Part shown: one piece after another, positions 22,531 to 31,487 of the stretch
How positions within the stretch are numbered: position 1 is the first letter of the stretch
Layout of the letters: each line of letters opens with the position of its first letter
Position numbers and translations under genes: made by a program
Assembly (NCBI GenBank): GCA_022775085.1
Contig: JALFJQ010000062.1
Coordinates: 1 to 43,555, forward strand
Origin: Clostridiales bacterium
GTDB taxonomy: Bacteria; Bacillota; Clostridia; Oscillospirales; Oscillospiraceae
Length of the DNA: 43,555 nucleotides
Reading direction: 5' to 3'
Notes under the pieces: generated by a model
Told to the model about the DNA's origin: nothing
The model's database searches: none
What the model saw: the letters and a program-made list of their open reading frames with translations, nothing else

Positions 22531-23097
22531 ATGAAACGGGGGATCATGGCGCTGCTGGGGATGGTTCTGGCGCTGGGGCTGAGCCTGCCCGCGAACGGCT
22601 CGGAGATGCGTGGCTCGGTGGAAGTAAAGCTGGACGCGGGGGAACTTCCGGTGACCAACGGCGCGGTGACCATGTATCTGGTGGGGATTCCCACGGAGGG
22701 CGGCTACCGGTTGCTGGACCGCTACGGCGGCGGGGTGGTTCGCAGCGAGGATGTCCACTCCGGCAATCTGGCCTACTGGCTGAGGGAACTGGCCGGCGGC
22801 GGAAAGGAGATGCTGCTGGATGTGGACGGCCGGGTGGTGTTTTCCGGTGTGGAGAAGGGGCTGTATCTGCTGGCGCAGACCCAGCGGATGGACGGGTTCT
22901 ACCCCTTCCGGGCATTTCTGGCGGAGGTGCCCGCCGGGAACCAGTGGACCCGGCACTATGAACCGTCGGTAATGCCCATTACCGACGAGCCGCCCTGCAC
23001 CGGAGACATGACACTTCCCATGGCGATCCTGAGCATGGCCCTGTCCGGCGGGGGACTGGTGTGCTGCGGACTGTGGAACAGGAAGAAGCGGGAATAG
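22531..23097 (+). CDS. Small surface protein with signal peptide and PPCTG sorting signal
   Basis: A 188-residue exported protein. Residues 1-23 form a signal peptide (basic start, then LLGMVLALGLSL). The middle is beta-rich and resembles prealbumin-like/SpaA pilin domains (GSVEVKLDAGELPVTNGAVTMYLVG; VVFSGVEKGLYLLAQ). Residues 154-158 are PPCTG, followed by a hydrophobic stretch and NRKKRE, the layout of a sortase substrate anchored to the wall. No sortase gene lies nearby. AAAGGGGAG precedes ATG. The PPxTG motif with Cys at x is unusual. Confidence 0.7.
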   Translation: MKRGIMALLGMVLALGLSLPANGSEMRGSVEVKLDAGELPVTNGAVTMYLVGIPTEGGYRLLDRYGGGVVRSEDVHSGNLAYWLRELAGGGKEMLLDVDGRVVFSGVEKGLYLLAQTQRMDGFYPFRAFLAEVPAGNQWTRHYEPSVMPITDEPPCTGDMTLPMAILSMALSGGGLVCCGLWNRKKRE

Positions 23098-23112
23098 CCG
23101 AACCGCCTGTGC

Positions 23113-23139
23113 ACGCATTGCCCGCGGGGGCATCCCCGC
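23113..23139. repeat. GC-rich 27-bp repeat, second copy
   Basis: Identical to 15516-15542 over 27 bp, here without the rest of the composite repeat. It lies just past the surface-protein gene. Confidence 0.75.
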
Positions 23140-23160
23140 ATTAAATAAATCTTAACATTC

Positions 23161-23189
23161 TTGCGGTATCTTGACCTGTGTGGTATAAT
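23161..23189 (+). promoter_or_regulatory. Promoter of the first LCP gene
   Basis: TTGCGG (23161-23166), 17 bp, TATAAT (23184-23189). A hairpin GCTCCCGAT/ATCGGGGGC (23190-23214) followed by six T lies directly after it and ends at the ATG. Confidence 0.7.
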
Positions 23190-23220
23190 GCTCCCGATGA
23201 AATGAATCGGGGGCTTTTTT

Positions 23221-24354
23221 ATGAGCTATCATGGACGTTTTGAACAACAAAAACAGCCGGAAAACAGAAAAAAGGGCGGAAAGGGACTGAAAATCTTCCT
23301 GATTGTGCTGGCGGTGCTGCTGGCGCTGATTCTCATTGCGGCGGCGGTGGGATACTGGTTCATTCAGGACAAGTTCAGTAAGATGAACGTGATCACCCTG
23401 CCGGAGGATACCTACGTCTACACGGAAGCCGTGGACGAGGAAACCCGCCCGCCGGAGACGACAGCGGAGGAGACGGTGGAGGAAACCACCGTGGAAACCA
23501 CCCGGCCTCCCATGAGTGCCGACGACATCATCAATGTTCTGGTGGTGGGTCAGGCTTCCCGGGCCGGTGAGGAGGGGAAAATGGCGGATACTACCATGCT
23601 GGTATCCCTCAACACCTACACGAAGGAAGTGAACGTGTTCTCCATCCTCCGGGATTCCTTTGTGAAACTGCCGGATTATAACGGCATGAAGTGCGGCAGG
23701 GCCAAGTTCACCATGTGCTACGCCCTGGGCTACCAGAATTCCGGCACCGCCGGCGCTATGGAGATGACCAACATCTGCCTGAAAGACAATTTCGGCATCG
23801 AGGTGGACTATAACATCGAGGTCAGCTTCGATGGGTTCATCAAAATGATCGACTATCTGGACGGCGTGGACATTGAGCTGACCCAGGCGGAGGCGGACTA
23901 TCTCAATAAGGACACCCTGTACGTCCAGCGGCACATCGAACCGGGAATGCAGCGGCTTCAGGGCATGGAGGCCCTGTCCTATGCCCGGATGCGCAAGGCC
24001 GCGGGGGATGGGGAATCCGACATCAAGCGCACCGAGCGTCAGCGCAAGGTGGTCTCCGCTCTGCTGGAAAAGTTCCGGTATATGAGCCTGAGCGAGCTGA
24101 ACGGCTGGATCGATGAGCTGCTGCCCATGGTGACTACCACCATGACACCCTCTGACGTGACCAAACTGGCTGCGAAGGTGCTGCCCATGGTCATTGACCT
24201 GAAAATGACAGGCTACACCGTACCCATGGAGGGCACCGGCTGGGGCGAGATGGTGGACATCTACGATAACGGGATGCCCCAGAGCGTCATGAAGTTCGAG
24301 TCGGCCCAGCAGAAGAAGCTGATCCGGGCCATCACCGAGGCGGAGGAAAGCTGA
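23221..24354 (+). CDS. LytR-CpsA-Psr (LCP) family protein, first copy
   Basis: A 377-residue, membrane-anchored transferase that attaches polymers such as teichoic acid or capsule to peptidoglycan from undecaprenyl-phosphate carriers. It has a short cytoplasmic N-terminus, one membrane helix (about 25-48: IFLIVLAVLLALILIAAAV), a Thr/Glu-rich spacer (about 65-98), and the LCP domain from about 105 (INVLVVGQASRAGE, ADTTMLVSLN, SILRDSFVKLPD, then EALSYARMRKA). It is followed by a near-identical copy. Confidence 0.9.
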   Translation: MSYHGRFEQQKQPENRKKGGKGLKIFLIVLAVLLALILIAAAVGYWFIQDKFSKMNVITLPEDTYVYTEAVDEETRPPETTAEETVEETTVETTRPPMSADDIINVLVVGQASRAGEEGKMADTTMLVSLNTYTKEVNVFSILRDSFVKLPDYNGMKCGRAKFTMCYALGYQNSGTAGAMEMTNICLKDNFGIEVDYNIEVSFDGFIKMIDYLDGVDIELTQAEADYLNKDTLYVQRHIEPGMQRLQGMEALSYARMRKAAGDGESDIKRTERQRKVVSALLEKFRYMSLSELNGWIDELLPMVTTTMTPSDVTKLAAKVLPMVIDLKMTGYTVPMEGTGWGEMVDIYDNGMPQSVMKFESAQQKKLIRAITEAEES

Positions 24355-24392
24355 AATCCCGGGAAAAACCCGGCATTGGGGCGAAAAAAGTC

Positions 24393-24421
24393 TTGTAATC
24401 TGGAAACGGCCATGGTACAAT
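24393..24421 (+). promoter_or_regulatory. Promoter of the second LCP copy
   Basis: TTGTAA (24393-24398), 17 bp, TACAAT (24416-24421). Each LCP copy thus has its own promoter, unlike a simple run-on duplication. Confidence 0.6.
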
Positions 24422-24474
24422 AGCCGCTGAACGACTGACGAAAAAGAGATAGTTTGTCCATCAGGAGGTTACAC

Positions 24475-25617
24475 ATGAGCTATCATGGACGTTTTGAACA
24501 GCAAAAACAGCCCCAAAACACCGGGAAAAAGGGAAATAAGGGGCTGAAGATTTTTCTGATCGTGCTGGCGGTTCTGCTGGTACTGATTCTCATTGCGGCG
24601 GCGGTGGGATACTGGTTCATTCAGGACAAGTTAAATAAGATGAACGTGATCACCCTGCCGGAGGACACCTACGTCTACACGGAGGCCACGGACGAGTACA
24701 CCCGCCCGCCGGAGACGGAAGAGGAAGAGACGGTGGAGGAGACCACCGTGGAGACCACCCGGCCTCCCATGAGCGCCGACGACATCATCAATGTTCTGGT
24801 GGTGGGTCAGGCTTCCCGTGCCGGTGAGGAGGCCAACATGGCGGATACTACCATGCTGGTGTCCCTGAACACCTACACCAAGGAGGTGACGGTGTTCTCT
24901 ATCCTCCGGGACTCCTTCGTGAAGCTTCCGGACTATAAGGGCCATCAGTGCGGCAGAGCCAAGTTCACGGTCTGCTATAACCTGGGCTACCAGTGGGGCG
25001 ACGGCACCGCCGGCGCCATGGAGATGACCAACATCTGCCTGCGGGACAACTTCGGCATCGAGGTGGATTACAACATTGAGGTCAGCTTCGATGGCTTTAT
25101 CAGGATGATCGACTAGCTGGACGGCGTGGACATTGAGCTGACCCAGGCGGAAGCCGATTATCTGAACAAGGATACCCTGTACGTCCAGCGGCACATCGAA
25201 CCGGGAATGCAGCGGCTTCAGGGCATGGAGGCCCTGTCCTACGCCCGGATGCGCAAGGCTGAGGGCGACTCAGACAGCGACATCAAGCGCACCGAGCGCC
25301 AGCGCAAGGTGGTCGCCTCTCTGCTGGAGAAATTCCGGTATATGAGCCTGAGCGAGCTGAACGGCTGGATCGACGAGCTGCTGCCCATGGTGACCACCAC
25401 CATGACAGCCTCCGACGTAACCAGGCTGGCGGCGAAGGTTTTGCCCATGGTTATTGATCTGAAAATGACCGGTCACACCATTCCCATGGAGGGCACCGGC
25501 TGGGGCGACATGGTGGATATTTACAACGACGGCAATATCCACAGCGTCATCCGGTTTGAGACACCCCAGCAGAAGAAGCTGATCCGGGCCATCACCGAAG
25601 CGGAGGTCAGCGAATAA
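24475..25617 (+). pseudogene. LCP family gene, second copy, interrupted by an amber codon
   Basis: The same protein as 23221-24354, with the same N-terminus MSYHGRFEQQKQP and membrane helix. At 25114-25116 the sequence is GAC TAG CTG where the first copy has GAC TAT CTG, so translation stops after 213 residues, before the C-terminal half of the LCP domain. The frame then stays open for 167 codons to TAA at 25615-25617, with few other differences. AGGAGG lies 9 nt before ATG 24475. TAG also ends ordinary genes here (21060, 23095, 32805), so routine read-through is not indicated. It is a recent pseudogene, a strain variant or a sequencing error. Confidence 0.8.
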
Positions 25618-25630
25618 GCCAAACCTGTGA

Positions 25631-25681
25631 AAAACCCCTGCCGGATAAGGAAGTTCGTTTCCTTGCCCGGCAGGGGTTTTG
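25631..25681 (+). terminator. Terminator after the LCP genes
   Basis: AAAACCCCTGCCGG pairs with CCGGCAGGGGTTTT, with an inner stem AAGGAA/TTTCCTT. Confidence 0.85.
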
Positions 25682-25697
25682 CGCACGGCAGACCGAT

Positions 25698-25995
25698 CAA
25701 TTGGAATTTGGCGGGCAGGGCCCGCAGCCAATGCGTTACGAATTCTGGGTGGTTATCGCACATCCTTTGGGCCCCTCGACCATAACCGTGATGAAAATTG
25801 TTATTTTGCGTACTAAAATACTCGTATGTCATTGCGAGCCAGTGCGCACACTGGCGTGGCAATCCGCATCCCCTTACTCGTCTTGATGACGAAAATGCCA
25901 AAAGGAGAACGGATTGCCACACCAGTGACATCGGTCACTGGTTCGCAATGACAACCTTTGTCGTGATGCGGTGCAACTAGCCAAATTCCAATTTG
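25698..25995. repeat. Composite palindromic repeat, copy B
   Basis: The outermost ends are inverted repeats: CAATTGGAATTTGG (25698-25711) and CCAAATTCCAATTTG (25981-25995). Inside are the side module (25712-25826, GCAGGGCCCGCAGCCAATG and on) and the 127-bp palindrome 25827-25953 (TGTCATTGCGAGCC to its complement). Copy A is the same unit in the opposite orientation. Together this resembles a small non-coding mobile element. Confidence 0.8.
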
Positions 25996-26041
25996 TCTGC
26001 TTGCAAACGGAATTGTAACACAAATTTCACGTTTGTCATAA

Positions 26042-26070
26042 TTGCATAATCCGGTGGAATATGCTATACT
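26042..26070 (+). promoter_or_regulatory. Promoter of the murB operon
   Basis: TTGCAT (26042-26047), 17 bp, TATACT (26065-26070). Confidence 0.7.
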
Positions 26071-26098
26071 GTAAAGAACTATACACCCGGAGGCGTTT

Positions 26099-27010
26099 AT
26101 GACGGAATTGACGGAATTTCAGAAGAAAATCACCGCTTTGCTCCCCAATTTGGAGCTGCGGCTGAACGAACCCATGGCAAAGCACACCTCCTTCCGCATC
26201 GGCGGCGGGGCAGAGGTCATGGCCTTTCCGAAGCAGCCGGAGGAATTGGCAGAGCTGTTAAAACTATCCGCTTTATTGGACTGTAAGTGCGCTATTCTGG
26301 GCGCAGGAACCAACGTTCTGGCCCCGGACGCGGGGCTATCCGGTCTGGTCATCTGCCTGAAGGACTGCCTGGACGGAATGCAGAAGCTGTCGGATACCCG
26401 CATCCGGGTGATGGCGGGGGTGACCATGAGCCGGGCGGCGGTGTTCGCGGCGAATCTGGGGATGTCGGGGCTGGAATTTGCCCACGGCATCCCCGGCAGT
26501 ATTGGCGGCGGCGTGTATATGAACGCCGGAGCCTACGGCGGCGAAATTTGTCAGGTATGCCACCGGGTGCAGGTCATGGACCGGCAGGGGAATACCCGCT
26601 GGCTGAGCAGGGAAGAAATGGCGTTTTCCTACCGTCACAGTGTATTGGAAGAGACGGGGGACATTGTGATCTGTGCCGAATTTACCCTGACCCCCGCAGA
26701 GCCGGAAGCGATCAAGGCACGGATGAAGGAGCTGATCGGAAAACGCTCGGCCTCTCAGCCCCTGGACCTGCCCTCCGCCGGGTCAGCCTTCAAGCGTCCC
26801 GTGGGCGGCTACGCCGCGGCCCTCATCGATGCGGCGGGGCTGAAGGGCTTCCGGGTGGGAAACGCGGCCATTTCCGAAAAGCACGCGGGCTTCGCCGTGA
26901 ATCTTGGCGGAGCCACCGCGAACGATGTGAAGGCTCTGCTGAAAACCGTATCCGATCGGGTCTTTGAGCAGTCCGGAATCCGTCTGGAGCCGGAAATACG
27001 GATTTGGTAG
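26099..27010 (+). CDS. murB: UDP-N-acetylenolpyruvoylglucosamine reductase
   Basis: FAD enzyme that reduces enolpyruvyl-UDP-GlcNAc to UDP-MurNAc with NADPH in peptidoglycan precursor synthesis; cytoplasmic. The 303-residue length fits the short MurB type of Firmicutes. FAD contacts are HTSFRIGGGAEVMAFP (about 30-45) and GMSGLEFAHGIPGSIGGGVYMNAGAYGGEI; the catalytic Ser is in LPSAGSAFKRP (about 223-233) and the acid Glu in RLEPEIRIW at the very end. GGAGG is 7 nt upstream of ATG. whiA follows after 65 bp. Confidence 0.96.
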   Translation: MTELTEFQKKITALLPNLELRLNEPMAKHTSFRIGGGAEVMAFPKQPEELAELLKLSALLDCKCAILGAGTNVLAPDAGLSGLVICLKDCLDGMQKLSDTRIRVMAGVTMSRAAVFAANLGMSGLEFAHGIPGSIGGGVYMNAGAYGGEICQVCHRVQVMDRQGNTRWLSREEMAFSYRHSVLEETGDIVICAEFTLTPAEPEAIKARMKELIGKRSASQPLDLPSAGSAFKRPVGGYAAALIDAAGLKGFRVGNAAISEKHAGFAVNLGGATANDVKALLKTVSDRVFEQSGIRLEPEIRIW

Positions 27011-27075
27011 AACAAATCGTAGGGCTTAAGTCATGCCCCCGCCCTACAGTCTTGTGTATATAGAGGGTGCTATTT

Positions 27076-27990
27076 ATGTCAACCTCCTTTTCCTCCGCCG
27101 CCCGGGCGGAGATCTGCCGGGAATTTCCCTACAGCCATTGCTGCGCCCTGGCCCAGTGCTTCGGCATCCTGCTGTTCTGCAACAGCTTTCAGGACGACGG
27201 CATCAAAATCATCACCGAAAGCCGGGAATTTGCCTGCATTCTCCCCAAGCTTTTCAAAAAAGCCTTCGACTTAGACTTTGACAGCTACCCCAGTCTCGCC
27301 GCTCCCGGCAAGCTGGTGTTCCAGATCCGGGAGAAGGAAAAGCTGGCGCGCATCATGGAGGCCTTCGGCTTTTCCGCCGGGGATACCCTGGCCCTGCACG
27401 TGAACTATCCCATCGTGGAGGAGGAGTGCTGCAAGGTATCCTTTCTCCGGGGGGCGTTTCTTGCCGGCGGCAGCGTCACCGACCCCGGTAAGGGCTACCA
27501 CATGGAGCTGTCCACCACCCACCAGTGCGTTGCCCGGGAGACGGAGCTGCTGGTGCGGGAGACCATGGATTTTGTGCCCAAGGCCGCGTCCCGGGGCGGG
27601 GCGCAGGTGCTCTATCTAAAGCAGAGCGAGCAGATTTCCGACTTTCTCACCTGTCTGGGCGCGCCGGTGGCGGCTATGGGAATCATGGAAGCCCGTCTGG
27701 AAAAGGAACTGAACAACAAGGTCAACCGCCGCTGCAACTGTGACGACGCCAACACCTCCAAGGTGGTGGAGGCGGCTCAGGAGCAGCTGAGCGTCATCCG
27801 GACGCTGCGGGAACGGGGCGTTCTGGAGGGTCTGCCGGAAAAATTAAAGCAGGCTGCCCTTGCCCGGGAGCAGAACCCCTCGGCGTCCCTGACGGAACTG
27901 GCGGCTATGATGGAGCCGCCCATCACCAAGCCCGCCATGAATAACCGGATGAAAAAACTGATGGCTTACGTCAAGGAGACTATGCAATGA
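27076..27990 (+). CDS. whiA: WhiA-type DNA-binding protein
   Basis: Homologue of the sporulation/cell-division regulator WhiA, a conserved Gram-positive DNA-binding protein with a LAGLIDADG-like N-terminal part and a C-terminal helix-turn-helix. RGAFLAGGSVTDPGKGYHMEL (about 123-143) is the homing-endonuclease-like motif, and NRRCNCDDANTSKVVEAAQEQLSVI opens the C-terminal domain. It has 304 residues (family about 310-330). ATG 27076 has AGAGGG 8 nt upstream; a GTG at 27067 is the alternative. Overlaps dnaE by 4 bp. The usual neighbours rapZ and yvcK are missing between murB and whiA. Confidence 0.93.
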   Translation: MSTSFSSAARAEICREFPYSHCCALAQCFGILLFCNSFQDDGIKIITESREFACILPKLFKKAFDLDFDSYPSLAAPGKLVFQIREKEKLARIMEAFGFSAGDTLALHVNYPIVEEECCKVSFLRGAFLAGGSVTDPGKGYHMELSTTHQCVARETELLVRETMDFVPKAASRGGAQVLYLKQSEQISDFLTCLGAPVAAMGIMEARLEKELNNKVNRRCNCDDANTSKVVEAAQEQLSVIRTLRERGVLEGLPEKLKQAALAREQNPSASLTELAAMMEPPITKPAMNNRMKKLMAYVKETMQ

Positions 27991-30900
27991 GTTTCGTGCA
28001 TCTGCATTTACATAGCGAATACAGCCTGCTGGACGGGGCCTGCCGTATCGACGGCCTGATGGACCGGGTGAAGGAGCTGGGGCAGACCGCCGTGGCCATC
28101 ACCGACCACGGCGTCATGTACGGCTGCATCGATTTTTACAAGGCCGCCAAGGCAGCAGGGGTCAAGCCCATCATCGGCTGCGAGGTGTATGTCGCCCGCC
28201 GGGGAATGACGGACCGGGTTCACGGGCAGGACAACGACCCCTACCATCTGGTGCTGCTGTGCCAGAACCGGACCGGCTACGAAAACCTGTGCTATCTGGT
28301 GTCGGAAGCCTTTATCCACGGCTTTTACGGAAAGCCCAGAGTGGATTTGGAATTACTCTCTCAGCACCATGAGGGGCTGATTGCCCTGTCCGCCTGCCTT
28401 GCCGGGGCGGTGCCCCAGTACCTCATGCGGGAGGACTATGAGGGGGCTAAGGAATACGCGCTGAAACTGTCGGAAATTTTCGGCGAAGGCAATTTTTATC
28501 TGGAATTGCAGGATCACGGCATTGACGAGCAGCGGCCCGTGAATCAGGGGGTCCAGCGTCTGGCGAGGGAGACGGGCCTGCCGCTGGTGGTCACCAACGA
28601 CGCCCACTACCTGCGTAGGGCCGATGCCAAAATGCAGGACGTGCTGCTGTGCATCCAGACCGGCAAGACCGTGGACGACCAGAACCGCATGAAATTCCAG
28701 ACCGAGGAATTTTACGTCAAAAGCGAGGAAGAATTGAAGGAATTGTTCCCCGGACTGGAGGAAGCCTTTGAAAACACCGCGAAAATTGCCGACCGGTGCA
28801 ATCTGGAATTTACCTTTCACGAATACCATCTGCCCGCCTTCCCGGTGCCGGAAGGCTATACCAACGAGGGCTATTTCCGGGAGCTTTGCTATAACGGTTT
28901 CCGGGAGCGCTACCCAGACCCACCCAAGGAATACGCCGACCGTCTGGAATACGAGATCGGCGTCATCAGCAGCATGGGTTATGTAAACTACTATCTCATC
29001 GTCTGGGACTTTATCCGCTACGCCAAGGAGCAGGGCATTCCCGTCGGCCCGGGGCGCGGTTCCGGCGCAGGCTCCATCGCGGCCTACTGTATGCACATTA
29101 CAGAGGTCGATCCCATGAAATACTCCCTGATTTTTGAGCGGTTTCTGAACCCGGAACGGGTGAGTATGCCGGATTTCGACACGGATTTCTGTCAGGAGCG
29201 CCGCCCGGAGGTCATTGAGTACGTCATGCGCAAGTACGGCACCGACCATGTGGCCCAGATCGCCACCTTCGGCACCATGGCGGCCCGGGGCGCTATCCGG
29301 GACGTGGGCCGGGCGCTGAACTTTACCTACGCCGAGACGGACGTGGTTGCGAAATTGGTGCCGGGCACCCCTCATATCACCCTGAAGGAGGCCATGGAGG
29401 TCAGCCCCAAGCTGAAAGAAATGTACGACGGGGACCCCAGGGTCAAGACCCTTATCGACACAGCCAGGAGTTTGGAGGGGATGCCCCGGAATTCCTCCAC
29501 CCATGCCGCCGGCGTGGTCATCACCGCCCAGCCGGTGTGCAGCTATGTGCCCCTGTCCTGCAACGACGACACCATCGTCACCCAGTACACCATGACCACC
29601 ATCGAGGAGCTGGGCCTTCTCAAAATGGACTTTCTGGGTCTGCGAAATCTGACGGTGATTGACGACGCGGAAAAGGAGATCCGGAAAATTAACCCGGATT
29701 TTTCCATCAAAACCATCCCCGACGATGATTCTGCCACCTTTGCCATGCTGGCCGAGGGCAAGACCCAGGGCGTGTTCCAGCTGGAATCGGCGGGCATGAC
29801 CGGCGTGTGCGTCAATATGAAGCCCAGCTCCATTGAGGACATCACCGCAATCGTGGCCCTGTACCGTCCCGGCCCCATGGATTCGATCCCGAGGTTCATC
29901 GCCAACAAGATGAATCCTTCGAAGGTCACCTATAAGACACCCATGCTGGAACCCATCCTGAAGGTCACCTATGGCTGCATCGTCTATCAGGAGCAGGTCA
30001 TTGAGATTTTCCGCTCCCTCGGCGGCTACACCATGGGACAGGCCGACAATATCCGCCGGGCGATTTCCAAGAAAAAAATGAAGGTCATTGAGGCCGAGCG
30101 TAAGGTATTTGTCTACGGCGACCCGGCCCAGAATATCCCCGGCTGCATCGGACACGGCATCCCCGAGGCGGTGGCCCAGTCCATTTACGACGAAATTGTG
30201 GACTTCGCCAACTACGCCTTCAACAAGGCCCACGCGGTGTGCTACGCCATCGTATCCTACCAGACCGCCTACCTCAAGTGCCACTACCCCCGGCAGTACA
30301 TGGCGGCCCTCATGACCTCGGTGCTGGACTCCGCCACAAAAATCGCGGGCTACATCGCCGAGTGCAAGGAGCTGGGCATCCCTGTCCTGCCCCCGGACTT
30401 AAACCACTCCGAGGATCACTTCACCGTGGAGGGCGACGCCATTCGCTTCGGCCTGGGCGCGGTGAAAAACGTGGGCATCGGCCTCATCCGCAGTATGGTA
30501 AAAAAGCGGCAGGAGGGCGGCCCCTTCCAGTCTCTCGAGGACTTTATCGAGCGCATGGGAGAAGGAGAGCTGAACAAGCGGGCCGTGGAAAATTTCATCA
30601 AGTGCGGCGCGGCGGACTGCTTCGGCAACCACCGCAGCGAATTGCTTGCCGTCTACGACAGCATGATGGACACCATCGCTTCCACACGGAAGAAGAATCT
30701 GGAGGGGCAGCTGGGCCTGTTCGGTATGCTGGAAACCGAGGACGAAGCGGCGCGGATCCCCATCCCCAAGCTGAACGAAATGAAAAAAGCCGACCTGTTG
30801 GCGCTGGAAAAGGAGACCATGGGCATCTACATTTCCGGTCATCCCATGGACGACTACCGGGAGTGCCTGAAACACACCCATGTGGTGCGCATCGGCACCC

Positions 30901-31433
30901 TGATGGACGAGGACAGCCAATGTCAGGACGATCAGGTCGTCAGTGTGGCGGGCATCGTCCAGACCGTGAAAATGAAAACCACCCGGAACAATTCCATGAT
31001 GGCCTACGTTACCGTTGAGGACGACACGGCGGCCATGGAGATGATCGCCTTCTCCAATGTGCTGAACCAGTACAGCGGATACCTGAAGGAGGGGGCGGCG
31101 GTGGTCATTACGGGCAGGCTCTCCCTGCGGGACGACAAGGAGCCGCAAATCGTCATGAACCGTGCCCGTCCCATCTCCGACTTCCAAGGCGGCAGCCCGG
31201 AACCGGTGGCCCGCTCCCCCCGGCAGGGTACGCTCTATCTGCGCCTGCCCGGAGAGGAAGGAAAGCTCTACCCCAAAGTAAGAGCCATCCTCAATATGTT
31301 CCCCGGGGACAGCGGCGTGGTGCTCTACTTTGCCGACACCGGCCGCCGCCGGGGCACAAAGGCGCTTTTGGGGGAGAGTATGCTGCGGGAGCTGAAAAAT
31401 GTCCTTGGAGAAGGAAATGTTGTGGTAAAGTAG
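27987..31433 (+). CDS. dnaE: DNA polymerase III subunit alpha (DnaE)
   Basis: A replicative DNA polymerase subunit of 1148 residues. The PHP domain is at the start (VHLHLHSEYSLLDGACRI; ITDHGVMYG), the palm carries GPGRGSGAGS and the catalytic Asp pair in MPDFDTDFCQERR (about 393-405), followed by fingers, tandem helix-hairpin-helix and an OB-fold near 985-1060. In Firmicutes DnaE often works beside PolC in starting synthesis; whether PolC exists here is outside the window. ATG overlaps the whiA stop (ATGA). Confidence 0.96.
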   Translation: MSFVHLHLHSEYSLLDGACRIDGLMDRVKELGQTAVAITDHGVMYGCIDFYKAAKAAGVKPIIGCEVYVARRGMTDRVHGQDNDPYHLVLLCQNRTGYENLCYLVSEAFIHGFYGKPRVDLELLSQHHEGLIALSACLAGAVPQYLMREDYEGAKEYALKLSEIFGEGNFYLELQDHGIDEQRPVNQGVQRLARETGLPLVVTNDAHYLRRADAKMQDVLLCIQTGKTVDDQNRMKFQTEEFYVKSEEELKELFPGLEEAFENTAKIADRCNLEFTFHEYHLPAFPVPEGYTNEGYFRELCYNGFRERYPDPPKEYADRLEYEIGVISSMGYVNYYLIVWDFIRYAKEQGIPVGPGRGSGAGSIAAYCMHITEVDPMKYSLIFERFLNPERVSMPDFDTDFCQERRPEVIEYVMRKYGTDHVAQIATFGTMAARGAIRDVGRALNFTYAETDVVAKLVPGTPHITLKEAMEVSPKLKEMYDGDPRVKTLIDTARSLEGMPRNSSTHAAGVVITAQPVCSYVPLSCNDDTIVTQYTMTTIEELGLLKMDFLGLRNLTVIDDAEKEIRKINPDFSIKTIPDDDSATFAMLAEGKTQGVFQLESAGMTGVCVNMKPSSIEDITAIVALYRPGPMDSIPRFIANKMNPSKVTYKTPMLEPILKVTYGCIVYQEQVIEIFRSLGGYTMGQADNIRRAISKKKMKVIEAERKVFVYGDPAQNIPGCIGHGIPEAVAQSIYDEIVDFANYAFNKAHAVCYAIVSYQTAYLKCHYPRQYMAALMTSVLDSATKIAGYIAECKELGIPVLPPDLNHSEDHFTVEGDAIRFGLGAVKNVGIGLIRSMVKKRQEGGPFQSLEDFIERMGEGELNKRAVENFIKCGAADCFGNHRSELLAVYDSMMDTIASTRKKNLEGQLGLFGMLETEDEAARIPIPKLNEMKKADLLALEKETMGIYISGHPMDDYRECLKHTHVVRIGTLMDEDSQCQDDQVVSVAGIVQTVKMKTTRNNSMMAYVTVEDDTAAMEMIAFSNVLNQYSGYLKEGAAVVITGRLSLRDDKEPQIVMNRARPISDFQGGSPEPVARSPRQGTLYLRLPGEEGKLYPKVRAILNMFPGDSGVVLYFADTGRRRGTKALLGESMLRELKNVLGEGNVVVK

Positions 31434-31457
31434 CTTCCTTTTCGGAATAGAGTATGA

Positions 31458-31463
31458 TATAAT
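31458..31463 (+). promoter_or_regulatory. Promoter -10 box of the lipoprotein/two-component unit
   Basis: TATAAT at 31458-31463 with a weak -35 (TTCCTT at 31435-31440) 17 bp upstream. Confidence 0.5.
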
Positions 31464-31487
31464 ACAGGATTGAGAGGAGTTGATGCC

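Noticed and set aside
20874..22694. 606-codon open frame on the minus strand
   Set aside because: It is antisense to the aminotransferase gene and crosses a terminator and a repeat.
25114..25116. TAG read as an amino acid (pyrrolysine or suppression)
   Set aside because: TAG ends other intact genes in the window, the first LCP copy has TAT at this place, and no supporting tRNA gene or insertion element is visible.
28353..30284. 643-codon open frame on the minus strand
   Set aside because: It lies wholly antisense to dnaE, has no ribosome-binding site or family resemblance, and follows from the GC-rich codon pattern of dnaE.
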